From assembly GCF_001649575.2 (NCBI RefSeq), contig NC_051449.1:23859954-23923953 (forward strand): DNA of 64,000 nt. The letters are read 5' to 3'. Position 1 is the stretch's first letter. Each line of letters opens with the position of its first letter. The notes under the pieces are model-generated. The model worked only from the letters and a program-made list of their open reading frames with translations. It was not told the origin of the DNA and did not search any database. Position numbers and translations under genes: made by a program. Source of the DNA: Kryptolebias marmoratus (lineage: Eukaryota > Chordata > Actinopteri > Cyprinodontiformes > Rivulidae). This document shows, piece by piece, positions 48,135-60,860 of the stretch.

Positions 48135-48815
48135 CACTGACACAATACAAGTTTCTCAAAAATATTGTGTAAAATATAAATAAAAACTGAATGCAATGAT
48201 TAACAGATCCCAGAAACTCATATTTTATCCATACAGGAATGGTAAACATATCAAATGTTTAAACTAAGAGATTGTGCCATTTTTTTGTTTTGTTTTGTTT
48301 TTACCAAAAAAAAGACAGGTAGTTTTGAGTTTTATGGCACCAACACATCTCAAAAATGTTTGGACAGGAGCAACAAAAGGCTGTAAAAGTAGGTGATATG
48401 AATAAAAACACAGGAAGGGCATCATCGATTCAGTAAAGTACACACAAGTTTTAGAACAATATATGCTCATATCAAGCACAAAATTCTGCAAAGACCAAGG
48501 ACGGTTGAGCAGCTACAGTCCTGCATCAGGCAAGAATGGGACAACATTCCCTCCAAAACCTCCAGCAGCTGCTCTCCTCAGATCCTAGATGTTTACAGAC
48601 TGTTGGTAAAAGAAACATTGCCCTGGAACAACTTGTTGAGATATGTTGCCAAAAAATGGAAAATGACTTAAAAAAATGGTGTACTTTCTTATCGTAAACA
48701 CTTGATATGTTTACTGTGTTCCATTGTGAAGAAAATGTGGGTTTATAAGATTTGGAAATCATTGCATTCTGCTGTATTGACATTTCACACAACTTCCATG
48801 TTTTTTTGGATTTGG
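48135..48815. mobile_element. internally deleted Tc1/mariner-like element
   Basis: Left end AAACTGAATGCAATGATT near 48186 and right end ATCATTGCATTCTGCTGT near 48759 are inverted. The interior keeps ACCAAGGACGGTTGAGCAGC and AATGGGACAACATTCCCTCC, the 3' transposase remnants shared with the longer element at 53.7-55.1 kb. Confidence 0.6.
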
Positions 48816-48829
48816 GGTTGTGCAAATAA

Positions 48830-49570
48830 GAAAAATGAGTTTGATTAGAAGTGCCTTCTCTTATTGTGATGAGTTCATGTCCTTGTCATTGGAGCATCGT
48901 TCCATTAGATGGTGCCATGGCCACCACATGTTGTGCCACAGTTCACATATTTATCAAAAACTAAGGAGTAGCTGGCAAATGAGCCCAGTCATTGTGTGTC
49001 TCAGTGTTGGAACAAATCTAGTCATGGTGTTAGTACAGTGACTGACTTTTATCGCTCAATGGCTTTTTTGTTACGTCTCTTGTTACATTTCATTTTGACT
49101 TTTTTTAAGTTGCAGCTGTACGGTAGCCTGGTTTGATGTATTATTGTACTCGCAGAACCAAAAGTTTGTTAGTCTTTAACTTTTTTTTTTTACTTTTTGT
49201 TTTTTTAGTAAATGGTATATGTTTGTATTAAACTGAGATAAAAAAAGAAATGTGAGCAGAACGCATTCTTGACCTGAACTGTACACCCTCAGATTCTTCT
49301 CGTAATCACTCTTACCAATTATATGTAAAGATGACTTAAGAAGCGACACAAGAAGAAATGAGACAGAGGCAAATTGATTTTATTTAACTCATTTGTTTTT
49401 GCTTGCAAAGTATATTTTTATCTGATGTGTGACAGATCAGCATACCTCTGTAATTAGTTTTTCTTTTATAGCAGACTAACATTAAAATAATTAAAAAAAA
49501 CATTTTCAATATGATGTTAGCACATCCAGTGCTATGAAGACTTCCACATTGGTTAGGCTTGTGTATTCTT
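48830..49570. other. no gene seen
   Basis: AT-rich intergenic sequence; nothing assigned. Confidence 0.3.
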
Positions 49571-49574
49571 GTTT

Positions 49575-50785
49575 ATACAGACATGGTCAAATTTATTTGT
49601 ATCCTTTTGCTAATGAAAGAAAAATCACTGAAATAGCTCTAAACAAAAATAATAAGAAAAAAAATTACTAAAAATCAACAAATGAAAATCAGTCATTGCG
49701 TTTGAATTTTATTGTAACAGAAATATTTTATAAAAAAGCCTAATGAAACTTGCCTTGACAAAAAGAATAGTACCCTTAATATTTTGTTGCCCAACCTACT
49801 GAGACAATCACTGCCATCAAGTGATTTCTTCACCTGTCCACAGGTATTTTGGTCCACTCCTCCTGAACAAACTGCTCCATCTGTCTCAGGTTTGAAGGTT
49901 TCAGCTCCTTCCACAGATGTTCAACAGGATTTAGATCAGGCCTCAGAAGGACACCTCAGAACAGTCCAATGTTTGGTTCTGAGCCATTCTTGGTGTTTTT
50001 AGTTTTGTGTTTTGGGTCATTATCCTGTTAGAGGACCTGTGACTGAGACCAAGCTTTTTGACACTGAACAGCACATTTAGCTCCTGAATGTTTGATAGTC
50101 TTGAGATTTTATTTTTGACTAATTCCAGTCTCTCTTTTTTATGATTTGGTGTCCTCTTCAGTCATCTTCTATTCAGTCCATTTAATCTCAAACAGACTGA
50201 TGGTGTGATCTGACACTGATAACCTTTGACCTTGGAGTTCACCTCTAATCTTTTTGGAAGTTGTTCTGGGCTCTTTGGTTACCATTCATATTATCCATCT
50301 CTTAAATTTGTTATCAGTTTTTCTCTTGCAGCCACATCCAGGGAGGTTGTCTCCAGTCCTGTGGATAATCTGAGCAGCTGTAGTCTCAGGAACATCCAGC
50401 TGCTTGGAGATGGTCTTATAGTCTTTACCTTTAACAGGATGTCAATAAGTTTCTTTCAAGCTCCTGAGACAACTCTGTCCTCAGCTTTCTGTGCTCAGTG
50501 TTCAGTGTGGTACACACCATGATACCAAACAGCCCTGTGACTACTTTCACCGTTTAAACAGGCAGACTGACTGATTACAGGACACACCTGAGTTTAACAT
50601 GTCCCTGTGGACAAATTAGTTTCAATGTTGTCTAGGGTACCATCTTTTTTTCAAGGCCAGTTTCATTAGTTTGTTTTTTATTCAGTTGAACCAAAATTCA
50701 AAAGCAGTGACTGACATTTATTAGTAGAGTTTTAGTAATTTTTTTTAATCACTTTTGTAATTTTCAAATTATTTCAGTCTACAGC
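49575..50785 (-). mobile_element. Tc1-like DNA transposon, internally deleted
   Basis: Read on the minus strand, the landmarks follow Tc1 order: HTH region around 50330-50420 (CTGCTTGGAGATGGTCTTAT complement), then the DDE part with GGTCATTATCCTGTTAGAGG and TCTGAGCCATTCTTGG complements around 49970-50030. The middle of the transposase is missing. Terminal sequence CATGGTCAAATTTATTTGTA at the left matches the scrap at 36.09 kb. Confidence 0.65.
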
Positions 50786-51457
50786 TGGTTACTGAACATC
50801 TCTTAAATGCATGCAGTCAGTGTTCCTGCTGTTAAGCTCATTCCTTTATAAGCAGGCGATCCGGTTGAGTCATCCACCCCTGCTGACACACATCCTTTAT
50901 TCAGTTTTTTGGACCAACACTTTAATGACTGCACTTTGTTTTTTCTCTTCCACACTTGAACTCATGTTTAGCTCCACACCCAGAATCACTCAGTGGATAT
51001 GCTTCATTGATAATAAAATTTGTAGTTGAAAATGTTGACATTTCTTTTTGACAGTGGAATATACAGTGTACAGTATGTGCTTTTGCTGTTATGCAGGCAG
51101 TAATGGTCTCCGAAATCTTTTGCTTGTTGCTGATTGCATTATTTCAAAGAAAGTGTAAAGCAAGCTGCTGGGTCATTTTGCAATTCTTCTCCACACAGCA
51201 AACTTGCAACTTGGTTTTCCTTATTGACATAATTTGCAGAAAGACATTTTTAGCATTTCCTCTGAGTGGTGTTGGAACTTGCAGGCATATGAGGTTTTGA
51301 CATGTCAGTCTGATCGGTTCTGCTTGGATCTACTTTTTACTTTTAGAAGAACAGTGAAGTTGCATGTTACCTCTAGAGTCTAGAGGAATATTGAAAAGCA
51401 GAGAAAACACAGGTTTAAAAAACAGAAATGTCAGATTTTTTCAGAAGAAAGTAAAAC
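50786..51457. other. no gene seen
   Basis: Small open frames only; none has a family signature. Confidence 0.3.
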
Positions 51458-51890
51458 TACAGTGCTTTGAAAAGGTATTCATATTCTTGAACTTTCCCAC
51501 ATGTTCAAAGCTTGGGATATTGTTTTATAACTTAACCCCACTTTAAACTTCTGAACTTTCTCCCTGACCTGTCTGCTGTGTTCCTTGGTCTTCATGATGC
51601 TGCTTGCTCACTAATGTTGTGTAACAAACCTCTGAGGCTTACAGAACAGCTGGATTTATACTGAGATTAGATGACACATAGATGGACTCTGTTTACTAAT
51701 GAGGTGACTGTGGATTCTTGATTTTTAGTTTGGGATATCAGAGTAAAGGGTGTAAATAAAAATGTACGCCACACTTCAGATTTTTATTTGTCAAAAATCT
51801 TAAGATGCATGAATCATTTTCCTTCCACTTATTAATTATCTGCTACTTTGTGTTGGTCTGTCACATAAAATGTTGAGGGAAATTATATCA
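51458..51890. mobile_element. Tc1-like non-autonomous element
   Basis: Begins CTACAGTGCTTTGAAAAGGT followed by ATTCATATTCTTGAACTTTC, the known terminal type of a fish Tc1 subfamily. The right half shows GTACGCCACACTTCAGATTT and TTTGTGTTGGTCTGTCACAT. The right terminal repeat is cut off. Confidence 0.55.
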
Positions 51891-52264
51891 GGAAAAACCA
51901 TGGCAGTGAAACAAGATTGTTTTTGTTCATCCTACAACAGATCTGCCTGCTTGTTTTTAAAATTCATCCTCAATATGGTTATGTTTCATTTAAAGCAACT
52001 AGGTCAACTTTTTTGTTGATTAAATAAAAAATATAGAGGGGAAAACTTCCTTTATTGATTGTTAGGATCTACTTAAACACTTTCACCTTCAATCAGAATT
52101 TTATCTTATTTATAGATGTTAAATAGCAAAGAAATAAGTCAAACAGTGAGATAGGAGTGAAAAGGGAGACTGAAGACTTTAATGCATCTTAAATTTTCAT
52201 CCTGATGGTCTTTTAGATCTTAGAGCTTGTTAAAAAAAATCTTTCATCTCAGTTGGTACCCTGT

Positions 52265-52895
52265 AAATGAAGAGTGGGGAATCTTTTCTGTCTCGCGGGC
52301 CATTTAAATTTTTGCAAATGTTTATAAATTTCAGTTTGTATTTCGTTATAACAATTGCTGCCTTTCAAAACACAAAAGAATATCATAACAATATAATACC
52401 TCTAAAAATAAAATGAGTCCTAAAAAGGAGAATGTATATAATACAAATGATTATTTTTAGTTTAACATTTTTTTGGACTCAAGAAGAAATTTTTTTTCTT
52501 TTGAATATGATCAGGTCTGTGACAGCGTATTAGGGCCACTCAGAAAAAATAAATTCAGTTTGCTTTTCACTTGGACAAAAAATAATCACTCAATATTCCT
52601 GACAAATGCATGTTTAGCCTCCATTTTTCTTTTTCCTCAGTCGCTATGATCTATTCCTGTCAGTCACTCTTATCTCTCTCACGCTGACACTTGACCACTC
52701 GTGTTGTGTTCACTGACCCTGATCCTGGCTCGAATATATTTATTATTGTCAGTTTTATCACAAAAATAATTTTGGTTGTCAATATTCTTCCCTCCGGGTT
52801 TTAATTTTTATTTTATTTATTTGCTTGAATTTGCATGCCAGCATTCTGAGGTCCGCATCTCGCCCGGATACCAGAGGTTCCCCACTCCTGCTGTA
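52265..52895. mobile_element. hAT-like non-autonomous element, weak
   Basis: GAGTGGGGAATC near 52272 and GGTTCCCCACTC near 52877 are inverted ends. The interior has no coding capacity. Confidence 0.35.
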
Positions 52896-53660
52896 TTTGA
52901 TTTGTGTTGGAACAAGCTCAAACACAAAGCACATCACTTCACAGACTATAAATAAAACCTACAAACAGTATTTGGTGTAAAATTGTGAATAATAGGTATT
53001 AGCAGAGAGTAATATTTTCAGTTAGATAACCAGATATCTATATTTTTGGAGGATCTCTCTCAAGTTTGGGCTGTGCTTTAAACAAATCTTTGAACAAGGC
53101 TTTGATGTAAAATGATGTTGATAGATGTGCTCCAAGGGAGTACACAGATACTGAAAGCATTTCAACTGATCTGTTGCAGTAGGCTCTGGCATGACTGTCA
53201 ACAAACTCTGTGTCTACAGTTGACTGACATACATATATAGTGTTAAAAGCAACTATCAGGTGCATTCAGAGTATAAAGCAACTTAATGTACATATGTGGA
53301 TATTTACAGAGCCTAGTCTATATGTCTTCAGTGCAGTTCCAGCTGCTTTGGTATTTCTAAAATATTAGAAAAGTGTTACAGGCTGTTTTATTTAGGCAAC
53401 TGTTTTTTGTGAGTTTAAGTTGCTCCACAAAAGATGCACTTGATGCTGTCTCAGAGATCCGCTGCAGATTGGACACTTGCTGTAATAAAGTAGACCATCT
53501 TACCGCTGGATCTCACTCCAGCAAATCTTTGTTGTAGCTGCAGGTCCGTGTGTGTTAATTTGGCCCGAACTCAGAGTCACAGGAGGAGAAAATAGGAAAC
53601 GTAAAACTTGTTGAGCTAACAGCAAAAAGTTCATTTGACGTCATTATATACAGCTCCTAT
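52896..53660. other. no gene seen
   Basis: Intergenic sequence; two overlapping minus-strand frames near 53022-53265 are unsupported. Confidence 0.3.
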
Positions 53661-53665
53661 TCTGA

Positions 53666-55125
53666 CAGTGTTAGAACGTTGTGTAAAATGGGAATAAGAA
53701 CTGAATACAATGATTTATAAATCTCATAAATTAATCTCATAAATAAATCATTTTATTCACAATGGAACATGGTAAACATATCAAATATTAAAACTAAGAA
53801 ATTGTACCAATTTTTTTGGAAAAAAAAAAAGAGTAATTTCAATTTTATAGAAGCAACACATTTAAAAAGTTTGTACAGGGCCAAATAAAGGCTTTAAAAG
53901 TAAGTGGTACAAAGAAAAAGCTGGAGGAGCCTTTAGCAACTATTTAGGTCAGTGGTGTCCAATCCTGGTCCTGGAGGGCCACTATCCTGCAAGTTTTAGA
54001 TGTTTCCCTGCTCTTCAGCAGGTCTTCAAGTTCTGCAGAAGCCTGTTAATCACTCAGTCATTCAAATCAGGTGTGTCAAAGCAGAGAAACAACTAAAACA
54101 CTCAGGACAGCGGCCCTCCAGGACCAGGATTGGACACCCCTGATTTAGGTTAATTGTCAACAGGTCAGTCAGAGGACTGGCTATAAAAGAACATTTTAAA
54201 GAGGCTGAATGTCTCAGAAGTAAAGTTGGATGAAAGTTTATTAAAAACAGGTCTGATTCTGTTCTGAACATCACTGCATGGGTTTAGGAACGTAGTTCAC
54301 TGTGCCACCTACAAATACTGCTTAAAGCTCTATCATGTAGAGAAGAAGCCAGATGTGAACAGCATCCAGAAACACTGCCCTCTTTTCTGGACCAAAGCTC
54401 ATTTAAAATGGACTGAGGTAAAGTGGAAAACTGTTCTGAAGAATCAAAATTTGACATTTCTTTTGGAAACCACAGGCACCATGTCCTCTGTACTAAAGAG
54501 GAGAAGGCCCATCAGCCTGTTATCAGCACACAGTTCAAAGCCTGCCTCTCTGATGGTATGGGGGTGCATTTGTGCCTAGGTTTTAGAAAAACATATGCTC
54601 ACATCTAGACAACATCTTTTTCAGTGAAGACCCTGCATATTTCAGCACTATAATGTTAAACCACAGACAGCATGGCTTTAAAGTAGAAGAATCCAGGTGC
54701 TAACTGACCTGCCTGAAGTCCAGACCTCTCATTAATTAAAAACATATGATTCACCATGAAACAAAAAATCTAGCAAAGGCCAAGGACTGTTAAACAGCTA
54801 GAATCCTCCATCAGACCAGAATGGGACAACATTCCCTCTAAAACCTGCAGCTGCTCTCCTCAGTTCCAGCCTGTTTACAGACTGATGTTAGAAGAAGAGG
54901 GGAGGCTTCACAGAGAGAAACATGGACCTGGAACAACTTTAAAGAGATGTGTTGCTGCCTTAAAATTTAAAATTACCTTATTGGCTCCCCCAAATGTTAG
55001 TCTCTTAGTTGAAATATTTGATGTTTAGTATATTCCATTGTGAATGAAAGTATGGGTTTATGAGATTTACGAATCATTGCATTCTGTTTTTATTTACATT
55101 TTACACAATGTCCCAACTTCTCAGA
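53666..55125 (+). mobile_element. Tc1/mariner-like transposon, broken, with nested MITE
   Basis: Terminal inverted repeats of about 50 bases: AACGTTGTGTAAAATGGGAA on the left and the complement near 55098-55117 (TTTACATTTTACACAATG) on the right. The right half retains transposase pieces in shifting frames: a WGCIC-type segment near 54560, a HNVKPQTAW-like segment near 54650, and PDLSL following CCAGACCTCTC near 54720. Stops are frequent. A hAT-type MITE sits at 53950-54142. Confidence 0.7.
53950..54142. mobile_element. hAT-type MITE, 193 bp, with 8-bp target duplication
   Basis: Flanked on both sides by ATTTAGGT (53942-53949 and 54143-54150), an exact 8-bp target-site duplication as made by hAT transposases. 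The ends are inverted: CAGTGGTGTCCAATCCTGGT on the left and ACCAGGATTGGACACCCCTG on the right, followed by the GGACCAGG/GGAGGGCC complement pair. No coding capacity. Confidence 0.85.
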
Positions 55126-55134
55126 AATAGTTTT

Positions 55135-56920
55135 AGGTCTTTGTTCATGGAAAAATGATGGCATTAGAGGGTGATCTTTTATGATGCCTGACTATATATG
55201 TGGTTTATTGTTTGCTGTTGTTTTTTTTTTGTTTGTTTGTTTTTTGTTTTAAGAAAAAAAAAGTCTAATTTTGTTTTGTTTATATCTTATTGATAAATGT
55301 ATAGAGCCTATAAAGAAAAAATAAGCTGGACTGATTTTTTTTCCTTCATACAGAAAAAAAAACAAATACAAATGTTTACAAGATGTAATTAACCAAATAG
55401 TAAATATGTGCTTGAGAATCAATCTGTCTGTCCCTCAAAGTGGCAGTAATAGATTGATGTATACATTTGTTTTATTTCCTTTGTTTTAAACTTGAAAACA
55501 TTGTTTGGTTGTTTGTTTTGGTTTGATTTGTGAAAACAGTGCTCCCTCAGTTTCAAAAGAACTCATGAGTTTTGTACTCTGGTATGAAATTGTCCATAAA
55601 GTTGAGCTTTACTTTACCTGATTGGACTTATTTGAGACTGGGTTGAATCTTTTGCTGTTTCAATGATTCACAGTAAGTTAGATTCCACTCAAGCTTAACT
55701 TGGTGTTTTTCTGGTAAACTGGTAAGAATTTAAAGATGGTGTTATATAATATGTTGTAATTAACAGTAAAATGCACCATTTGATGAACATACTGTTTCAT
55801 TTCCTTTTTGTATCTAGTTTTTTCTCACCATCTGTCTTTTGGCCAGAAAGGTTGACTATTTATTAAATTGATTTTTCACACTGGTGTAAAGTAGTTCATA
55901 TTTAGGACCCAAACACCGCACGACTGAAGTCAAAATATTTCCTGTTTCACGCATTTCTCTCTAATCACAAAGCACCGCCCTCAAAGTTGATGGTATCACT
56001 TGCTACATAGCTCATATTTACTCTAGTCATAGTGATCCACCAATTCTTTTAAAAATAAATAGTGTGTGGAAGTAGATGGAGCAGCCAGATGAGGCTACTC
56101 CACACCAAAGTGCAATTGAAAGTAGAGGGAGCACTGTTATTTCAGCCATGAGAGGCCTGCTGGTTGTGGCCTGCCCGACCACATTGTGCACAAAAAGATG
56201 GTTCTTCTTCTTTTGTGTTATCCTCCATTTGTTGGTTTGTCTTAACTAAGATGCAACATTTCTGTCATGTGTTGCTTTGCTCAGAGTTGTTTCTCCTCAG
56301 ACAGGTACTCTTCAATCTGTACTGTTCTTTCTGTAGGCTAATGCAATGATTAAAAAATATATATATTTCAACTTAAACTTTGTCTCCTGTTTCTTCTTTG
56401 TCTTTACTGTCTTGTTACATAAGTGAGCTAATCATTACCATGCTGTGTTTTTTTAATTTAAACATAGCACATTTGTGTCTGTGTAGTGTGGTACTCAGTG
56501 ACAGGTGTGTTTTTGTGATTGCAGACAAATTCATACATTAGTGTATCAAGAGTCTACTCACTGTATCTGATTTGTTTTAGGGTTTGGTAGCAAATTCCTG
56601 GCTCAAAAAGGTCCTTTGATAAAACCATAAATTCATAGTTGTTTCTGTTGACTTCTCTTTTAGTTTTTTGTGTTGAAGTTCCTATTTCTGTTTGACAAAG
56701 AAGTGCTAGGCACATCAAAGGCACAAGGAAAAATGATCTTTAATAAATGATTGACTATAAAGATGTTACACGGTGCACTGCTGCAAATATAGACGAATGA
56801 AAAACTTTGTCAGGAGTTTGATGGGAATGTAAGGGACAACTGTAGAGTCTCATTTAAAGACAAACACACAAGTTATCCTTTAGCAAGGCACATCCTAAGG
56901 TGACCTTCTGATATGTTTTC
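55135..56920. other. no gene seen
   Basis: About 1.8 kb of intergenic AT-rich sequence with T and A homopolymer runs; no exon or named repeat recognised. Confidence 0.3.
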
Positions 56921-56924
56921 GCGA

Positions 56925-57150
56925 AACAAGGTGCTGTGAATCTTAGACAAACATTTTTACTTTGGTCTCTACTCTGATTATCTTTTAGAGTCAACCCCAT
57001 TCAAGATGGCTGCAACAGATAATTGACTTAAAAATCCCAAATGACTGTAATTCAGTCAATTTTACAGGTATTTACTGGAAATTTCGTGTGGTAGTAGCAG
57101 AGCATTAACCCGAACACATACTTTGAGCGGGACATCTAACAAAATTGTAT
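56925..57150 (+). repeat. dispersed repeat family F
   Basis: TTAGAGTCAACCCCATTCAA, GATGGCTGCAACAG and TTTTACAGGTATTTACTG in family order. Confidence 0.6.
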
Positions 57151-57159
57151 GTGATTGCA

Positions 57160-57485
57160 TTTAATCCATCCACCCATCCAACTTCTTCCGCTTATCCGGG
57201 GTCGGGTCGCGGGGGCAGCAGCCTAAGCAGGGAGACCCAGACTTCCCTCTCCCCAGCCACTTGGGCCAGCTCCTCCGGGGGAATCCCAAGGCGTTCCCAG
57301 GCCAGCCGAGAAACATAGTCCCTCCAGCGTGTCCTGGGTCTTCCTCTGGGCCTCCTCCCGGTGGGACGTGCCCGGAACACCTCACCAGGGAGGCATCCTA
57401 ACCAGATACTCGAGCCACCTCAACTAGCTCCTCTCAACGTGGAGAAGCAGCGACTCTACTCTGAGTCCCTCCTGGATGACAACTC
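57160..57485 (-). mobile_element. non-LTR retrotransposon C-terminal tail
   Basis: Minus-strand frame reads RARPTGRRPRGRPRTRWRDY and then VSRLAWERLGIPPEELAQVA, the well-conserved end of a common fish LINE (also at 11.0 and 28.4 kb). GC-rich against AT-rich surroundings and the best preserved of the three, which suggests the youngest insertion. Confidence 0.75.
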
Positions 57486-57789
57486 GGGACTGTTAACAAA
57501 CTGTCCTTTGTTAACATTTTTTCCAAAGTTGACTTGGCGGGTTTTGTCAGCTCATTATTCTTGCTTGTTCTTATAAAAATTTCGGAGCTGAAGATATTTG
57601 AAAAAGTGTTTCCTATCTAAGTGAAATTTATTTTGTAAATCTTGAAAACTTATTAATATGTCTGAATGTGGTAGATAAAGATTTTGAATTATTTGGAGTC
57701 CTTTGTCTTTCCATGCTTTAAACATCAGGTATAAATACCAGGTATAAATAACTGGTTACCCCACACTGGACTAAACTGAGATAAACAAA

Positions 57790-59385
57790 TTGGTTCATTT
57801 CAAAGTTTCTTAACTTCTCTCCATACTCTTATCGTGTTTTTAAGAAATGGGTTCTCAGTCTGTTTCAGCAGCTTAGTTATTGAATTTGAATATAGATATG
57901 ATGGGAAAGTCGATTTTAAACCCTGAGTCTCCATGTCAGTCCAGTGTGGAAAATGATTAGTGTAATAAAACATCATGGACCTTAGCTGCACAGTATAATA
58001 ATACAAATGGAAGTTGGAACATTTCAAGCCTCCATGGTCATGAAGGAGGTAAAGTAGTGATAAACAGAGTCTTGACTTCCTGTTATTCAAAAAGAAATGG
58101 ATCTGAATCTTCTTCTTTATTTGTGGGAAGAATTCGGGAGAAGGCAGAAGGGCAACATTTTGAAATATATAAAGTAGCTTTGGCAGTATATTCATTTTTA
58201 TTGTATTTATTCTTCCGATCATAGATATTGGCAGCGGCATCCATCTCTTTAACAAATTATCAACTTCATTTAATATAATTTAGCAAACTGATTGGCCTAT
58301 AGTTTTCACACTTATTTGGAGATCTGCCTGGCTGAATATTTTTTATATTCTGCTCTCAGAATCAATAATTCCTTTTCTAGTTGTGGATTATTTTCCTTAT
58401 TTACTTTAGCTTGAATTTGTTTTATTTTTTCCTCCAACTGTATTCTATTTTTTCATTTTGTTTTGATTTAGACCCTGTGTAACTAATAATATGTCCTCTA
58501 AGGAAAGCCTAAAATTCTTCCCCTTTTATACATGCTGTTGTTTGTGTAGTATTCACTTGAAAAAATTCATCAATTTGTTCCCCTTAATATTTTACAAAGT
58601 TGTCATCTTGTAGCCATTTATGTTGAAACTGCCATCTCAGGGGATCTCTTTTTAATTTATCATCTTTATAAACTAAGCAACAGGGAGCATGATATAAAAT
58701 TACAATATTGTCATAGGAACAGTCTTGAATTCTAAATTGTAGTTCTGTGGAAATTAGATAAAAGTCTATTCTGGAGTGGGTTTTAAACGTACTTGAGTAG
58801 CAAGAGTAAGTTTTACTATCTGGATTTTTGTCTCTCCATATGCCCAGCAAGATCAGCTCTTTCATCATTCTATAAATTGCATTCCTGCGGTTATTGTGCA
58901 ACTGATCAATTCCAGTTGATCTGTCCACATTTGAGTTTAATGTACAGTTAAAGTCCTCCCCAATTACATGTGATCCTTTAAGTGTCGAAAGGGTAAAGAG
59001 CAAATCATTACAAAAATGACTGTCATCCACATTAGGGCCATATGTTAAAATTAGAGTTTCCAACATGAGGGAGCCTTGAAGTATTAGATACCTTCCTCTT
59101 TTGTCTTTAATAATATTTTTAATTTGGAGTGGAATTGATTCATGTATTAGAGTCATAACCCCTCGAGAATGAGACGTAAACGATGCTGTATATATTTTGC
59201 CCCTCCACCTCCTACTCAACTTTAAGATGTCCTCATCAAGAAGATGCATTTCCTGAATAAACACAATTTTAGAATCCATTTCTTTTAATCTACTCATAAC
59301 CTGTTTGATTTTTTGGAGGTGTTGTAGCCTTCTGCAGTTCCATGAAATAAAATTAAATTTTACGCTTTGGAACATATAATAACAA
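57790..59385 (-). mobile_element. L1-type LINE ORF2 with reverse transcriptase core deleted
   Basis: The 59375-58584 frame is a nearly complete APE endonuclease. It reads FISWNCRRL, IVFIQEMHLL and GEDFNCTLN, ending with an SRIDFYLI motif. The 58255-57800 frame resumes in the post-catalytic region with LPISMIGRINTIKMNILPK and then YIFQNVALL. The fingers, palm and YADD box, which should lie between, are missing, with only about 330 bases remaining. It is therefore an internally deleted, inactive copy. Confidence 0.8.
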
Positions 59386-59859
59386 AAGCACTAGGTTGCT
59401 CAATATTATAATATTAATATTACAGTGGCGCTCTATGATGTTTGTGTGAATTTCTGGGAGTGGGTTTTTTTGCATGATGTTTTAAAGACATGATCAGCTG
59501 ATGACCACGCTATGTTGTCCCACATGGACATTCCCAAATGTTGGCAAGTATGTTCTTCTGGTCTTTATTTTAACAGTAAGGTACGCAAAGCTGCACTCTT
59601 CTTCGTAGACATTGAGTTTGGCTGCAGCTGCACACAGTTGCAGCGCCTCCTAGAGTAAAGTGGAGGAGCTACGCAGAGAACCACGCTGTTCAAAAGCGTT
59701 GTTTTGATTAACCTTTTTATTATATACACACAGCAGAAAAATACTGAGGTCTGGACCTCAGTATCCTCAATGGTAGCTACAGCCCTGACTTTAGTAAACG
59801 TCTTTTTTCTGTCGCGCAGCTCGAGCGACAGCCTGCCTTTCTCGTTAGTTAAGTAACTT

Positions 59860-60185
59860 CATTATCAGAGTGCTGGTGTAGGTTCTCAATCATCCAGGCC
59901 ATGGTAAATTCCAAAAGGGGTTAAAAAACAAAAGGTGTTCACTCCAATCAACACCTGCACTCATGTGACCAGAGTGGCCCCTCAGTGAGTCAGACAAACA
60001 AGGACCCTAACGAGCCTCTATTGTTAGGAGAGTGAGAACAATTTGCAAGCAATCCAGCTTACATCACATCTCAGCTTTAAAAGCTCAACTCCACACTCTC
60101 TATTTCTGAATTGAGAAAACTCCTCGGATGAGAAGCGAAACGTCTTCAACTACAAAATAGAAGTCCAGTTGTTTTTGTTTTTTAA
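59860..60185 (+). repeat. dispersed repeat with GAGAAGCGAAACGTCTTC motif
   Basis: CTCAATCATCCAGGCCATGG on the left and CTCCTCGGATGAGAAGCGAA then ACGTCTTCAACTACAAA on the right are landmarks of a repeat seen widely in fish and resembling a LINE or Penelope-type tail. A diverged scrap with CCCCGGATGGAAAGTGAAGC lies near 43600. Class not assigned. Confidence 0.4.
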
Positions 60186-60344
60186 CCGTTTTTGGAATTC
60201 ATTATAAGAGCTCTCAGGACCTATTCTGTGGGCTCTTTCTAAACCGATGGAGGGCAGCAGTGTTTCATTCCCCAGTGTTTCGACTTCTCCAAAAAAGCAC
60301 ATACATCTGGTCCCTCGACGCCTTCTGGCAAATTCTCGAGCCTT

Positions 60345-60510
60345 AAGTTGTTGTATGAGTGAGAGTGTGAATGGTTGTCTGTCTCGTTTGTCTCCATGTG
60401 TCCTTGTGATGGATTTGTGACCTGTCCAGAGAGGTTGGAGATAGACACCAGCTCCCTGTGACCCAGAAAAGACAAGCAGGTAAAAAAAAAAGGGTGGATT
60501 GAAGCATAAG
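60345..60510 (+). repeat. ATGG-tailed SINE, 3' half
   Basis: GTGAGAGTGTGAATGGTTG, TCTCCATGTGTCCTTGTGA and GGAGATAGACACCAGCTCCC match the family; the head is missing. Confidence 0.6.
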
Positions 60511-60524
60511 GGTGACAGGCTGGC

Positions 60525-60860
60525 TATAAGTAGCAGAACAATAGCTAAAATCTAAATGTTGCAAAAAACTAGCTAAAACTTAAAACTAGCATATGAAGAC
60601 AATAATAGAAAAAAATGCTGAAGCAGATTTAAAAGAGAACAATGTTTTTGGAGGAACTATAAAGACTTCAATCTCTGTCTATGTGGGAAAAGTTTATAAA
60701 TTCAGATAATTATTTTGAAAAATATTGAAGTTACTAAAAACAAAAGTTACTGCAACATCTGCTGAATGAGCTGAAGGTTTTATATATAAATGGTTAAATC
60801 AGCAAAAAGTATGCAGAAGTAGATTAGATTGAAAAATATACCAAAAAATAAGAAACAATA
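60525..60860 (-). repeat. GCTA-rich dispersed repeat (family E), inverted
   Basis: ACAATAGCTAAAATC and ACTAGCTAAAACTTAAAACT units, then ATGCTGAAGCAGATTTAA, the complement of the lead-in seen at 11.5 and 43.2 kb. Confidence 0.55.

Noticed and set aside
57161..57385. GC-rich Arg/Pro-rich frames that look like a small gene
   Set aside because: They match the conserved C-terminal tail of a fish LINE also present at 11.0 and 28.4 kb.
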